A stretch of 64,000 nt of DNA. Origin: Xiphophorus maculatus (lineage: Eukaryota > Chordata > Actinopteri > Cyprinodontiformes > Poeciliidae). The stretch covers positions 19,476,351-19,540,350 of the forward strand of contig NC_036451.1 in assembly GCF_002775205.1 (NCBI RefSeq), in the 5' to 3' direction. The translations under genes and the position numbers were made by a program. Below the pieces are notes generated by a model. That model saw nothing but the letters and a program-made list of their open reading frames with translations. It did not search any database and was not told the origin of the DNA. This document shows, piece after piece, positions 47,435 to 58,419 of this stretch. How positions within the stretch are numbered: the first letter of the stretch is position 1; each line of letters begins with the position of its first letter.

Positions 47435-48232
47435 CAGGGGTCTCAAACTCGCGGCCCGCGGGCCAACTGCGGCCCTCGGGACGATAGTTTGTGCCCCCCC
47501 CCCTCCCTTAATAGCAAGTTTGAAATAATTGGCACTTTTCAGTGTTGTGTGCGGAGCTGAACGAACTTACCAATCACGGTGGAGTATATTGCTCTCGGGG
47601 GCCGGACATCGGCCGGGCCTATTTGCATTTTCTATTTGTCATTATTTGCATGCAGTACATGCGCAATTTCCGCTACCGCTCCGCTTCACCTGCTTCAGCA
47701 TCCAGTCTAGACCCGGAAGTTGCTGATCAGTGTAACGTAATTAAGATTAGGCGCTGTAACGCTTGGGTTGTGTTTAAGGGAGGAGAGGAGGCGGCAGATT
47801 TGTCAGGACGGTCAAAAACTCACAACCACACTGGTACTGGGAATTCCACCGTGTTGTCCTTTAATAAATACGCTCTTCACCAACCTTACAAAGCCGGTTG
47901 AACGGCTGCTATAGTATCAGACATGAAAATTGAGCAGCGTCCAAACAACCCCTAACATTACTAAAAAGTTAGGGAGCTAACATGTCAGTCTAGCACGTGT
48001 CCACGCTCTCTACAGAGAAGCCGTGGCGCATACTTCTGACATCATTAGCAATACTAGAGTATCTTAAAGAGACACTACACAATTACGGCTGTTACAGCGC
48101 CTGACTACGGCCAAATATGGTAATAGGCAATCAGAAAGGTTCGGCTGAGGAGACAGTGTGTGTGAATGCGGCCCAGCCTCACCCAGACTCTACCTCCAGC
48201 GGCCCCCGGGTAAATTGAGTTTGAGACCCCTG
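47435..48232. mobile_element. GC-rich non-autonomous hAT element, 8-bp target duplication intact
   Basis: The 798-bp element begins CAGGGGTCTCAAACTC and ends GAGTTTGAGACCCCTG, exact terminal inverted repeats. It is flanked by CTTTAGTT on both sides (47427-47434 and 48233-48240). Its interior is much richer in GC and CpG than the host DNA and shows no transposase. The clean edges suggest a young insertion. Confidence 0.95.
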
Positions 48233-48239
48233 CTTTAGT

Positions 48240-49020
48240 TGCATCATGCTAGATTGTATGGAGCGCTAGTGCCAGCAGAGGGCAGCAGAGGTTTGATTAA
48301 TTTGTTTTTGTTTTATCAGTTTGGTTAGAATCTAGGAAACATGGGCACTTCATGTCCAGCACGCCTTCCACTACTATACTACATAGGCCCAGTTTCTGAT
48401 CAAGTAGACCTTTCCTTACTTAATTAGTGTGTATGTTAACTGTCGTCCGATGTATTTCATCTCTATGGAACCTCTTATTCACTAGACATTTGCATCCAAG
48501 ACTTGTTCTTTGCATTGAAGGACATTGAGCACATTAATCATCTGTCTGATTTTGATCAATCACCTGCTAGAGCTTCCCATTTACCTTGAGAAAGTGTAAT
48601 AAATATGTCCTAGTAGTAGCCTGTGCAAGGATCTACATTTTTTGTGTAATGTAGATCCACCTACATGTACATCTCAATAAATTAGAATATTAATGAAAAT
48701 CTCATTTTAGTAGCTCATTTCACTAAGTGAAATAATTTTCACTGATTTTTTCCAGCCTTTATTTCTGCCAATTATTTTTGATACAACATGTTTGATATCG
48801 AAAAATAAGCTTAATGAAAAGTGTGCTTAATACCTGCTGTTATTTTCAAAAGGGATGGTTGTCCCAAGAAATAAGTCTCATTCAAATTCAAATTGAAAAG
48901 TACTTTATTGATCACAATGTTAATTAAAGATTAAAGAGCTTTACAGTAGAAGAAAATTTAGTTTTGAAATACAGAACAATTTGTCCGTTTTGCCTTTGGA
49001 AGTAGAAAAAGTACCAAGTA
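48240..49020. other. Intergenic with repeat scraps
   Basis: At about 48670-48760, CATCTCAATAAATTAGAATAT is the end of a common teleost Tc1-like MITE. At about 48885-48925, AAGTACTTTATTGATCACAA is a LINE-type tail. No gene was recognised. Confidence 0.5.
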
Positions 49021-49032
49021 AAGGTATTTTGT

Positions 49033-50952
49033 CTAATTTTCATTCAGCACTTTTTCAATCCACTGCCTGAAAGAGTCAACACGTGTGTAAACATCAGGAG
49101 TCCTTATGTTTCCACATCGACGCCCGGAGAAGGAGACAACACCTGCTGAAGCTCCGTCACACACCAATGGGCCTCCTGAATCCCCCTGCAAAATAGCAAT
49201 TCAAGAAATATTAACAATTACTAGGTTGTTTTCAAGTTTGGCCACTGTGATATTTGTTTCTGCTGAACATTACTTTGCATTTTGACCCGCCTTACCGAGC
49301 AGAAGCCCTGTCTGTTCCGTGAACCCATGGCACAAACCATCGTTCTTTCTATGGGAACTTCTCCCCATCTTCTCTGACATGTAGTTGGTGACATAATTGT
49401 GACATTGACCTCTTGCAGCCTGTTTGCCAACGTTCTGTTGTCCGATATGTCCCCCCAACCTGCTGTGATGCAACGACTTCCTGTTCTGAGGCTACCAGAC
49501 TTCAGAGAGATCAACTGCACTTCTTTAGTAAGATTTGCCCTACTGCTAAGCTGAGGAATTATGAAAAGAAAACAAACAATAGCAGAGTTAGAGGTTAATG
49601 ATAATTCAATTATGTGTAGAAAGAGACAAGATTTACAGATTTAGAATGTAATATATTTGACCCAACCTTCAACAGCATGATGTCATTTGTAAGATCAGTG
49701 TAGTCTGGGTGGGGAAAGGATCTGAGAACACGAAGGCTCTGCTTTGCTGGCTCATTGGCTTTCAGTGTGTCTGCTCCAAGCACAACTGTGAATGGTCTAG
49801 AAGTCACAGAATTGCACAAGTTGCATGCATTACAAAAACAAAAAAACATCACTACAATCAAAATATGAAAATGTAGTCTAATTTATTGTGGGTGGGTATT
49901 TATTGAGGGGTGCACTGACTGCAGTTTTCTGGCCGATTGCCGATTACTGATCCTTCAATAGCCTGATCTGTCGATTCTGAATTTGATCAATACCAATTTG
50001 TTTGTCTGAAATGTTACTAAATATAGCAAGAAAGTCACTGAGTTGGTAAAAGTGGGGTGACTATTGATAACTGCAAACATGCAGACATGACCTGGTGGGC
50101 CGGTCTGTCAGTCAAACCTTTCTCACGGGAGAACAAAAGTTGACAGTGGTTGATTTGTAGACCTTCGCTGAGGTAGATAAGTTCAAGGAATAAGATCAGC
50201 TTCACATGTAAGCATCGGCCGATCACTAATCTCCCTAATTGAAGGAAACTGGCACCGATATATTGGCTGGCCAATAAACCGGCGCACCCCTAACAACAAG
50301 TTTGTTTTTTTTCTTAAAAAGTATGTAGTTACTTATGTTCAACTGTGTTTATTTTTATGTGTATATTATGAGGGAAATTTTGATCTTTTTTACGGCCTTT
50401 TTTCTGCTTTTATCAAAGGCACAGTTTAAGATCTATCCTTAAATTTATTTTCTGGAGATCTATAGATTTCTTGTAATTTTTAATCTTGCAAAAATGATAC
50501 AAAGTATAATTTTTGTGCTACACTAAGTTTAAGAAATGGTGAACATTGTTACCTTTCTCTCCAGAATCTTCTTTCTAGGATAAATTCTTGAAAGGTTTCT
50601 TGTTTTCTTATTGCCTAAGAATTATTTTGAATTTTTTAGATTTGTAGCGGTGAGCAAAACTTACACCATTATGTCACAATGTGCTGCTGTGAGCACAAAA
50701 TCCTCTCTTATGAGCACTCCGCCGCAGATATGTTGACGTTGGATTTGCAGCGAGACCATGTACGGCCGCGAGTGGGGGACAGCATCTTTGCCACCAACAA
50801 TCCGAGTGCCTTCAGCTCCTGCAATTAAAAAAAATAAACACTACAGTTCTGCATTTTGTACCCTGGTGCTGGTTGCAACTAGCTTTAGCATAAAGGTGTT
50901 GTGGCTTACCCCGGAAAGCACAGAGCAGCAGCAGTATGAATCCGAAGGTCAT
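49033..50952 (-). CDS. prss57: PRSS57/NSP4-like neutrophil serine protease
   Basis: Five exons (50910-50952, 50665-50818, 49667-49796, 49296-49550, 49033-49185) give 244 residues. Signal peptide [15 protein letters not shown]; a short propeptide ends at Arg before IVGGKDAV. It is a chymotrypsin-fold S1 protease with LTAAHC (His57), TNDIMLLK (Asp102) and GDSGGPLVC (Ser195). The pocket reads Gly189, Phe190, Cys191, Ser192 and, after GVVSF, Ser216. Phe190, Ser192 and Ser216 define human NSP4 (PRSS57), an Arg-specific protease with an occluded S1 pocket. The C-terminal [17 protein letters not shown] also resembles PRSS57 most. Elastase/proteinase 3 or complement factor D relatives are alternatives. 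Human PRSS57 lies on 19p13.3 too. Intron 2 contains a hAT-like MITE. Confidence 0.83.
49916..50292. mobile_element. hAT-like MITE in prss57 intron 2
   Basis: The left end AGGGGTGCAC and right end near GGCGCACCCCTA are imperfect inverted repeats of the teleost hAT type, with inner words GGCCGATTGCCGATTACTGA and AGCATCGGCCGATCAC typical of that family. No clear target duplication remains. Confidence 0.7.
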
Positions 50953-50987
50953 GGTGTCCTGCGAAACCCACACTTTGCTCTCTTAGC

Positions 50988-50993
50988 TTTATA
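50988..50993 (-). promoter_or_regulatory. TATA box of prss57
   Basis: TATAAA in minus-strand ATGCTATAAAGC, 36 bp upstream of the ATG, implying a very short 5' UTR. Confidence 0.6.
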
Positions 50994-50999
50994 GCATTT

Positions 51000-52690
51000 T
51001 AAGAATCGGAAGAAAAGAAAACAACTTCCTTATTTGCAGCTTATTTGCCAACAAGCTGGTGATGTTTCTGTTAGGTTGGTGAAATGACAAAAGACACCTT
51101 ACAAAATATCTGAAGCAAGTTTCAAAACAGGTTTTGAAAACCAAAGTAAGTGATCTGCAGTTCAGAAAAAAATAGACGTGGGAGAAAAAGACTTTTTCTT
51201 TGCTAGTGGTTTGTTTTAATCTTAATACTTCATTTTTTTTTTTTTTTAAACGCATCCTCTTTAGACAGCTAAACGATTTCCTTTTTTCAGCTTGTTGCAC
51301 CAAAGTTTGGTTGAAAAAACTGTGAGGAAAGAATGTGGCTTAATGCCACTTCGCTTTTCCATTTAACTTCTCAGCTGCAAAAAATAAAATAAAATAAAAA
51401 AACCTCAACAAAACTGCTTTTACTAATGTAGTCATTTTCACTGCTTATATAAAGAAACTGCACTTACTTTCAGAATGCTTTGCAAAGGAAAAGCCCCTCA
51501 ACATGAAGAAAATTGAAATTAGCTAGAGTGAAATATAAAAAAAATATCCTTTGCGTTGATTTAAAAAAAAAAACACTTATCAGAGAATAATGGTCTTCTC
51601 AGATGGTAAATGAGGTTATTTTTCAACTACTAAAAGCAGGCAAAACCTGTATGCGCAAATCCATATTTTAAATGTGTTTAAACAAAAACTCCCAAAAATT
51701 CATCACGTGTTTTCCTGAAGCAAGCAGTTACTTTAAGGCTGTCATTTCTCATGAAATCTTTGTAATTGAAAACTAAATAAAAGTGTAAAGTATCCCTAAC
51801 TCTTAACTACTAAGCTATGATTTCACACTTTAAAAGTGAAATGATGTTTGGCATATTTATGTGAGGCTGAAGAGGTGGATATTATACTTACTCAACTTTT
51901 TTTTGAGCTTTTACTACATTACAATGTTATTTCCTCATAAAACCTACTCGGATTATTGCTGGGATTCATTTGATTTCCAGTTGACAAATCATTTAATCTC
52001 CCGTGGCAGCTATTCAGGGATGCCTAAACACTTGCTGATGCAAATCTCCGCCTATTTACCGACATTTTGGAGCTTCAGTCTGCAGTCGAGCTCCATCCTC
52101 ACAGAGCACCGCTCCACCACTCAGCTCCGCCTGCCCAACGGCAGCAGCAATTAGGGAGCGTAGGCTCTGACTGCGAGTGTGCGTTTGTCATTCGAACTAC
52201 TTCTCCTACCAAATCTCCTAAAAACGGTTGAAATCTTGGACAAGCATTGCTGTGCGACGTGTTGAAAGGAAAGTGTGAGAAAGGAAAGGAGCACTAGATA
52301 TAGCAATTATGCAAGGTCAAATTTATTTTAAATTATTTTTGATATATACAGCATTCTCATATCAAACAAAGGTAATAGTCACTTGCTTGTGCTATAAACT
52401 AGAAAATACTCAATACCTCCAACCCATTCAAATGCATTTGTAAGATTAAATTAATGGGCAACAAGGTTTAATGCTTGTTGACAAAAACATCACAAAGGAT
52501 AGAATTTTTGTGCTTGACACGTTTACGGTACTTAAATTCATATTGATAGTGTATTTTTTCATAAAGAATATCCATCTAGTTGCATCCTTTGATTACATTT
52601 TGCTTTATTTCACAGTTCTGCCACCAGCTGACAGAGGCATGGAAATAAGATGAACAACTCCCTGAGTAAGAAGGCCTTCTGTAACAAGTT
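51000..52690. other. Intergenic, no gene recognised
   Basis: AT-rich DNA with several homopolymer runs. A GC-richer patch at about 52070-52150 has no recognisable coding signal. Confidence 0.5.
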
Positions 52691-52691
52691 G

Positions 52692-52856
52692 CTACACACA
52701 TTTATTTGTTTTCACAATGTTGTTGATCCATTGAAGATATTTGGATATGTCTGTGTAGACGTTGGGTACATCTGGGTAGTTGCAGTTGGCACGTTTGTTG
52801 AATGACACAACACCAACAGCTACCCTGTTACACACTAGAGGACCACCGGAATCACC
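52692..52856 (-). pseudogene. Orphan last exon of a granzyme-like protease
   Basis: This 165-bp segment encodes [19 protein letters not shown] through to TNKCV and stop, almost identical to exon 5 of the paralogue at 57230-58355. It keeps an acceptor (CCCTGTAAAAATATT on the plus strand). Homology to that paralogue ends about 12 bp into the intron, and no exons 1-4 are found between here and prss57. About 130 bp of downstream flank is also duplicated. It is therefore a truncated duplicate, not a gene, although its reading frame is still intact. Confidence 0.85.
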
Positions 52857-52910
52857 CTGTAAAAATATTGTGTGGTCCAACACATGGACACATGTATTGG
52901 TTTTAAAAAA

Positions 52911-52975
52911 GGACTATTTGAAAAAGTCAAATAGTCCTCCCTTAGAGTACTTGACTCTCAGGGAGTCAAGTACTC
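52911..52975. repeat. Two adjacent perfect hairpins
   Basis: Stem GGACTATTTGA (52911-52921, loop AAAAG) is followed eight bases later by stem GAGTACTTGACTC (52945-52957, loop TCAGG). Both stems are perfect. CCCTTAGAGT is repeated on the two sides of the second hairpin. It lies just beyond the breakpoint of the orphan protease exon. Confidence 0.9.
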
Positions 52976-52999
52976 CCTTAGAGTCACCAACAGGTGGCA

Positions 53000-54230
53000 G
53001 TGTAGAAATGAGGATATATCCTGCCTTCTCTGTCAACTTTTTGCTGGATTTTCCTAGATGGTTAAAATAATTCAAGACGCCATATCTATCCATCCCATGT
53101 TTGTATCTTTAATATGCTGAATGGAAATCACAAACACATATCTGTTCTATTAGGAAATATTGTGGGAAGAACAGCCAGGTGACAAATTTATTTCCTTATT
53201 AACCAATAGTTTGGCGATAAAATCAAGTTGAAGTTGTTTTCTGTCTGATTGCTGTTCATATGTCTGCCTGTGTTCTTATTGAACAGAGTATAGAAAAGGA
53301 TAAAAGAGGGTTACAAAACCATAAGTTAACCTCCTCTTTCAACATAAAGTGTGTTGAGAAAGGTGGTTAACTAGAAAACAACTACTTCCTTCATAAGAGG
53401 AGTAAAGACCAGAAATATAAGCTGCATTTCCATCACAAATGTGTGCAAAACGTTGCTTATATTACACCAATGTAAAAAAATAAATAAATCCCTCAAATTC
53501 CCTCATTTAATAAAAAGGGACTCTTTAGTTTTGGTTCCTATCACATCAAAAGAACTGTAGTGCATCTCTTGCTCTGCACTATGCCTTAAGTCTTTGTGGA
53601 ATAAAGTTTAAATTCACAATTTTTGAAATTCTTGGACAAAAAAAGTTATTTACAACAAAAAAGTTGTACATACCATTTACACACCAGGTATGTACATATA
53701 TTTCTGTAATGTGATCAAAAGACTTAAGTGGGATTTAGCTGTACTGGAACATTTAGTCGTAAAGGGGTCTGAGGATATCTATAATTATGAAAGAAGGAAG
53801 TCCTGGACATAAGCATCTGATATAAGTTTCTGTAGAATTGTTGGACTAAACCTTAGAGATGAGAAGCTCTTTCATCTGTGGGAAGCTCAAAGGAGAGGAT
53901 CTGCAGTTTTGCATCAAAAAGAGTCAGTTTAGGTGGTTTCCTGGGCATCTGATCAGGATTTCTCCTGGGCATCTCCCTTTGGAGTTTCCAGAATGTCCCG
54001 CGAGGAGGATGTCCCGGGGCAGAACTGACTCCATAGACCATATATACAGTAAATTACTGCCGTTAAATATGTACTTATATGTTTTTGTTGAGAAATAACA
54101 AAAGGAATCTCACTTTTAGCATTTGATTGCATTTTGCTTTGCTTTATTTCATAATTCTGTTGGATACCAGAAGTTGACAAAGGCAATGAAATGAGATGAA
54201 CAACTTTCTGTGCAGGAAGACCTTCTGTAA
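53000..54230. other. Protease-cluster spacer, part of a segmental duplication
   Basis: No gene. About 53620-53910 matches 56750-57030 (shared words such as AAGTTTC near TCTGATAT, TCTTTCATC.GTGGGAAGCTC and AGAGGATCTG). The downstream flanks of the two central protease genes were therefore duplicated together with the genes. Confidence 0.65.
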
Positions 54231-54235
54231 TAAGC

Positions 54236-55401
54236 TTATGACACACATTTCTTCATTTTCATAATGTTGTTGATCCACTGAAGATATTTGGATATGTCTG
54301 TGTAGACGTTGGGTACATCTGGGTAGTTGCAGATTTTCTGATTGTTGAATGACACAACACCAACAGCTACTCCGTTGCACACCAGTGGACCACCGGAATC
54401 ACCCTGTAAAAATATTAGTTTTATTTTTATGTTGACCAAAATATTTTAGACGATATGAAGAGCAGTAACACTGACCTGACAAAATCCTTTGTCTGTGTTG
54501 TATCCACCAGCACAGATCACATTGGAAGGGAAGTCATTCCCCCATTTCTCCCGACAGAGTTGTGGATTTAAGATTGACACATTCACCACTCTCAGGTCAT
54601 CCACACCAGCATGGTGGGTCCCAGTTTGACCCCATCCAGCTACAGAGCAGATCTGACCATCTGCAAGGTTTGCATTGGACGACGTTGGAAGTGGAATTAT
54701 TTTCACCCTGTTATTTAGCGGAGCTGTCCCGGACAACTGAAGATGTACAAAATGACAAGAAATACTAGCTCACCTTTTTTTTTTTAACACTATCTCCATG
54801 ATATCTATATAATTGATATGAATCAATGTGCACTACATGGCACAATGCATGTTATTTGTATTAATATGTACTTACTTTAAGGAGCATGATGTCATCACCA
54901 AGTCCAACAGATTTATAAGTTGGATATTTGCATAAGTATTCAATATTCATTGGGCTCACGTTCCTCTTTGATAGCTTGTGGGTTCCCAGAACAACACTCA
55001 CAGGTTCACTGAAGCATTAAATGTTAAAATTCTTATGGTCATCAGTCACACTTTTTATGGTCATTTTATGACTATTTCAATGCTCATCATTCAGAAACAG
55101 ACATAGATGAAGAACTTACTCTGTAGCACAGTGTGCAGCAGTGGCCGCAAAGTCCTGGCTCACTAGAAATCCTCCACACACATGACCATATTTGTTTTGC
55201 ACTGAGACCATGTACTGCATTGAGTTCTCGGGTGCCTTTTCCCCATGTACGATGTCACTCCCATGGACTACAAACACCAATGTAGGAAAAAAAAAAATCA
55301 GCTTAGAAATATTTTAGTTAGAAAGCAAAAGAAGATTTCTTACCATTTTGCCCAAGAGATGTCACAATGTGGAAAAGCAGTAATGTACCCAGGCCGTGCA
55401 T
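54236..55401 (-). CDS. Granzyme/mast-cell-protease-like serine protease, paralogue 1
   Basis: Five exons (55344-55401, 55120-55267, 54876-55008, 54476-54736, 54236-54403) give 255 residues. Signal peptide [18 protein letters not shown]; the mature chain would begin [11 protein letters not shown]. The triad is intact ([23 protein letters not shown]). The S1 pocket has Gly189, Phe190 and Gln192 (KGFCQ), with Asn216, so it differs from trypsin-like Asp189. All four standard S1 disulfides can be formed, plus two extra Cys (YLCKYP in exon 3, KKCVS at the C-terminus). Expected to be secreted or stored in leukocyte granules; substrate unknown. Intron 4 is 72 bp and nearly identical to that of the next paralogue. 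Confidence 0.9.
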
Positions 55402-55441
55402 GGTGCCAGCTCTTATGGGTTGTGCTTGTGATGCTGAGGTT

Positions 55442-55447
55442 TTTATA
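55442..55447 (-). promoter_or_regulatory. TATA box of protease paralogue 1
   Basis: TATAAA in minus-strand TGCTATAAAAACC, 41 bp upstream of the ATG; same arrangement as in the other cluster members. Confidence 0.6.
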
Positions 55448-55459
55448 GCATATTGCTGG

Positions 55460-56740
55460 CTAAAGTCATTATCTAAAATCTAGATCCTTGTCTTTACCAC
55501 ATATGCCAGTAAATAATTGTGAAAAAAATATGTATCTAAAAGTTTCCTACTCCTATCTAAACAATCAATAGACCCCCCCACCTTGAGGTTTCAGATAAAA
55601 ATATGGTACTTTCAGAGTGAGTCTCTATTGGTTGGAAACTTAGATAACTCAGTCTTAATGGCACTTAGTAGCATTTAAAATTACCTTTTAGTTTTACTTC
55701 TGTATTAAAAAAAACGTTCAGCTTCTTGATATTTATGATCTCTTTAGTGAAATTTGGCACTCCCTCCAGTACATAAGCATCCTCATTCCAAACACGTTCA
55801 CTTAAATTTTCACTTTATGGTACATGTTCACATTATTTATTGACTGTATCTAAGAATATCAAATGTATTTTGAATTTAATTGAAGATATGACATAATACA
55901 ATATATAATATACAGTAAAATACAATGACTTAAATCTTATTTGTAAAGACTAGGTCATCAAATCAGTGTGTCAACTACATTGCCTGTAGGGATTTTTAAT
56001 GTCCATCAGGTGTCAGTATTTGCTATGGGTCGAAAGGCTTCATGACGCCTCATTTACCCATCATTAGTGGTGAGGCAGATACTTAGGACCCAGTTTGAAA
56101 TGAAGAAATTAAAATTTTAATAATGAATTTAAGAAATATAAAGTCCAGGCAGTCCAGTAAATCCAGGCAGGACAAAATAAACAAGACCACCACGACTAGA
56201 CATAAGACCAGACAGTTTTAACAAGGACCCAACAAAGACACAGAAACACAGGTGACATTAAATACACAGAGGATAATCAGGGAATGAGAGACACCTGGGA
56301 ACAATCAAGGGGAAGACTCAAGACACAGAAACCTAAAATAAACACACAGAAAAACTCAAATCCTTACAATTGTAGTACTCGAGACCGATCTTGGTCTCAA
56401 GACCATTTTTTGATGGTCTCGGTCTCTGCGCTGAGGACTCGGGATTTTATTTCAAGACCAGTCAAGACCGCAACTGTGGAAACATCACTAAACTTACAGC
56501 TTATTTGTTAACATGTTTGTTTTCACTGGATCCAAAACGCACCGATTAAAATCCAAGCAATAACGTGACTTACCAATTACGTGTTTCTGTTACTATTCCC
56601 ACCCCCTTCCCACATTTCACTCGCACTCGGCGCTCCAAGACATGCGCAGTGGGTTTTTTTGTTTGTCTAATCGTCAGTAATATAAATGCGCTGCATAGAT
56701 AATAAGAAAGCCGATGGCGACAGCTAATTCAGCAGCAAAT
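55460..56740. other. Spacer with a dispersed repeat
   Basis: No gene. At about 56060-56370 lies a repeat in reverse orientation. Its start (GTGGTGAGGCAGATACTTAG, GACCCAGTTTGAAATG) mirrors the end of the repeat at 3250-3423, and it contains AGGGAATGAGAGACACCTGG, a common teleost retroelement word. The class (LTR-like or non-autonomous) is unresolved. Confidence 0.5.
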
Positions 56741-57229
56741 TATACATTTTTGAAATTCTTGAAAAAAAAAGAAGGAAAGTTTTTTACAATATATGAAATT
56801 TTGCACACAGTGTAAACACTAGGTAGGTCCATACTTTTCTGCAAAGTGATCAAAACGTTTTAGTGGGGTTCAACAGAGCTGTACATGTAGTCCATAGGTA
56901 TGAGAAAGGAGTCATGACCAAAGGAAGGAGGTCCTGATTATAACCATCTGATATGAGTTTCCTCTGTAGACCCTAACCCTTAAGAGATGAGGACCTCTTT
57001 CATCCGTGGGAAGCTCAAAGTAGAGGATCTGACTATATATGATATGTATATTTCTCTCAATACATATATTTATGTACATATATGTTTCTGTTGATATATA
57101 AAAAAGAGTGTGTATCATTTGATTGCATTGTGCTTTATTTAACAAATTCGTTGAATGCCAGAAGCTGACAGAGGCATTGAAATAAGATGAACAACTCCCT
57201 GAGCAAGAAGGCCTTCTGTAACAGGTTTG

Positions 57230-58355
57230 CTACACACATTTATTTGTTTTCACAATGTTGTTGATCCATTGAAAATATTTGGATATGTCTGTGTAGACGT
57301 TGGGTACATCTGGGTAGTTGCAGTTGGCACGTTTGTTGAATGACACAACACCAACAGCTACCTTGTTACACACCAGTGGGCCACCAGAATCACCCTGTAA
57401 AAATATTAGTTTTATTTTTACATTGACCAAAATATTTTAGACGATATGAAGAGCAGTAACACTGACCTGACAAAATCCTTTGTCTGTGTTATATCCGCCA
57501 GCACAGATCACATTGGAAGGGAAGTCATCCCCCCATATGTCCCGACAGAGTTGTGGATTTAAGATTGACACATTCACCACTCTCAGGTCATCCACAATAG
57601 CATGGTGGGGCCCAGTTTGACCCCATCCAGCAACAGAGCAGATCTGACCATCTCTAAGGTTTGCATTGGAAGACGTTGGAAGTGAAATTATTTTCACCCT
57701 GTTATTTAGCGGAAATTTTCTGGACAACTGAAGATGTACAAAATGACAAATACTAACTTAGATCTTTTTAAAACTACCTCCACATTAAATCAATAAAATA
57801 CACATAAATAGGTGTGCACCAAATGTCACATTGCATGTTGCTTGTATTAATATATACTTACTTTAAGGAGCATGATGTCATCACCAAGTCCAACAGATTT
57901 ATAAGTTGGGTATTTACAGAAGTATTCAATATTCACTGGGCTCATGTTCCTCTTTGATAGCTTGTGGGTTCCCAGAACAACATGCACAGGTTCACTGAAG
58001 CATTAAATGTTAAAAGTCTTATGAGGGGACATTTTTATGGTCATCAATAAGAAGCAGACATAGACGAGGAACTCACTCTTCAGCACAGTGTGCAGCAGTG
58101 ATCACAATGTCCTGCCTGACTAGAAATCCTCCACACACATGACCCCATTTGTTTTGCACTGAGACCATGTACTGCATCGAGTTGGCTGGGGCTTTTTCTC
58201 CATGTATGATGTCACTCCCCTGGACTGAAAATACAGGCAAAGATTAGCAATTGGTTCAGTGAGACAGTTGGAGAAAGACAATCTGATAATCTCTTACCAG
58301 TTTGTCCAAGACATGCTAGAATATTGAAAAACAGAAATGTAGACAAACGGTGCAT
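57230..58355 (-). CDS. Granzyme/mast-cell-protease-like serine protease, paralogue 2
   Basis: Five exons (58298-58355, 58077-58224, 57862-57994, 57467-57727, 57230-57394) give 254 residues. Signal peptide MHRLSTFLFFNILACLGQ; mature start [25 protein letters not shown] and GDSGGPLVC complete the triad. The pocket is Gly189, Phe190, Gln192 (KGFCQ) and Asn216. The extra Cys pair is present (YFCKYP, NKCV). Exon 4 and the 72-bp intron 4 are almost identical to paralogue 1, while exons 1 and 2 have diverged more, which points to recent duplication with gene conversion. The ATG is fixed by the signal peptide and the phase of the donor. Confidence 0.9.
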
Positions 58356-58403
58356 GATGCCAGCAGATCCAACTTGTGGTTAAAGTATTGCTTATCTGGG
58401 CCT

Positions 58404-58409
58404 TTTATA
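58404..58409 (-). promoter_or_regulatory. TATA box of protease paralogue 2
   Basis: TATAAA in minus-strand CTGTATAAAAGGCCC, 49 bp upstream of the ATG. Confidence 0.65.
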
Positions 58410-58419
58410 CAGCTGTTTG

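Noticed and set aside
47542-47901. 119-codon frame
   Set aside because: It lies wholly inside the non-autonomous hAT element and resembles no transposase.
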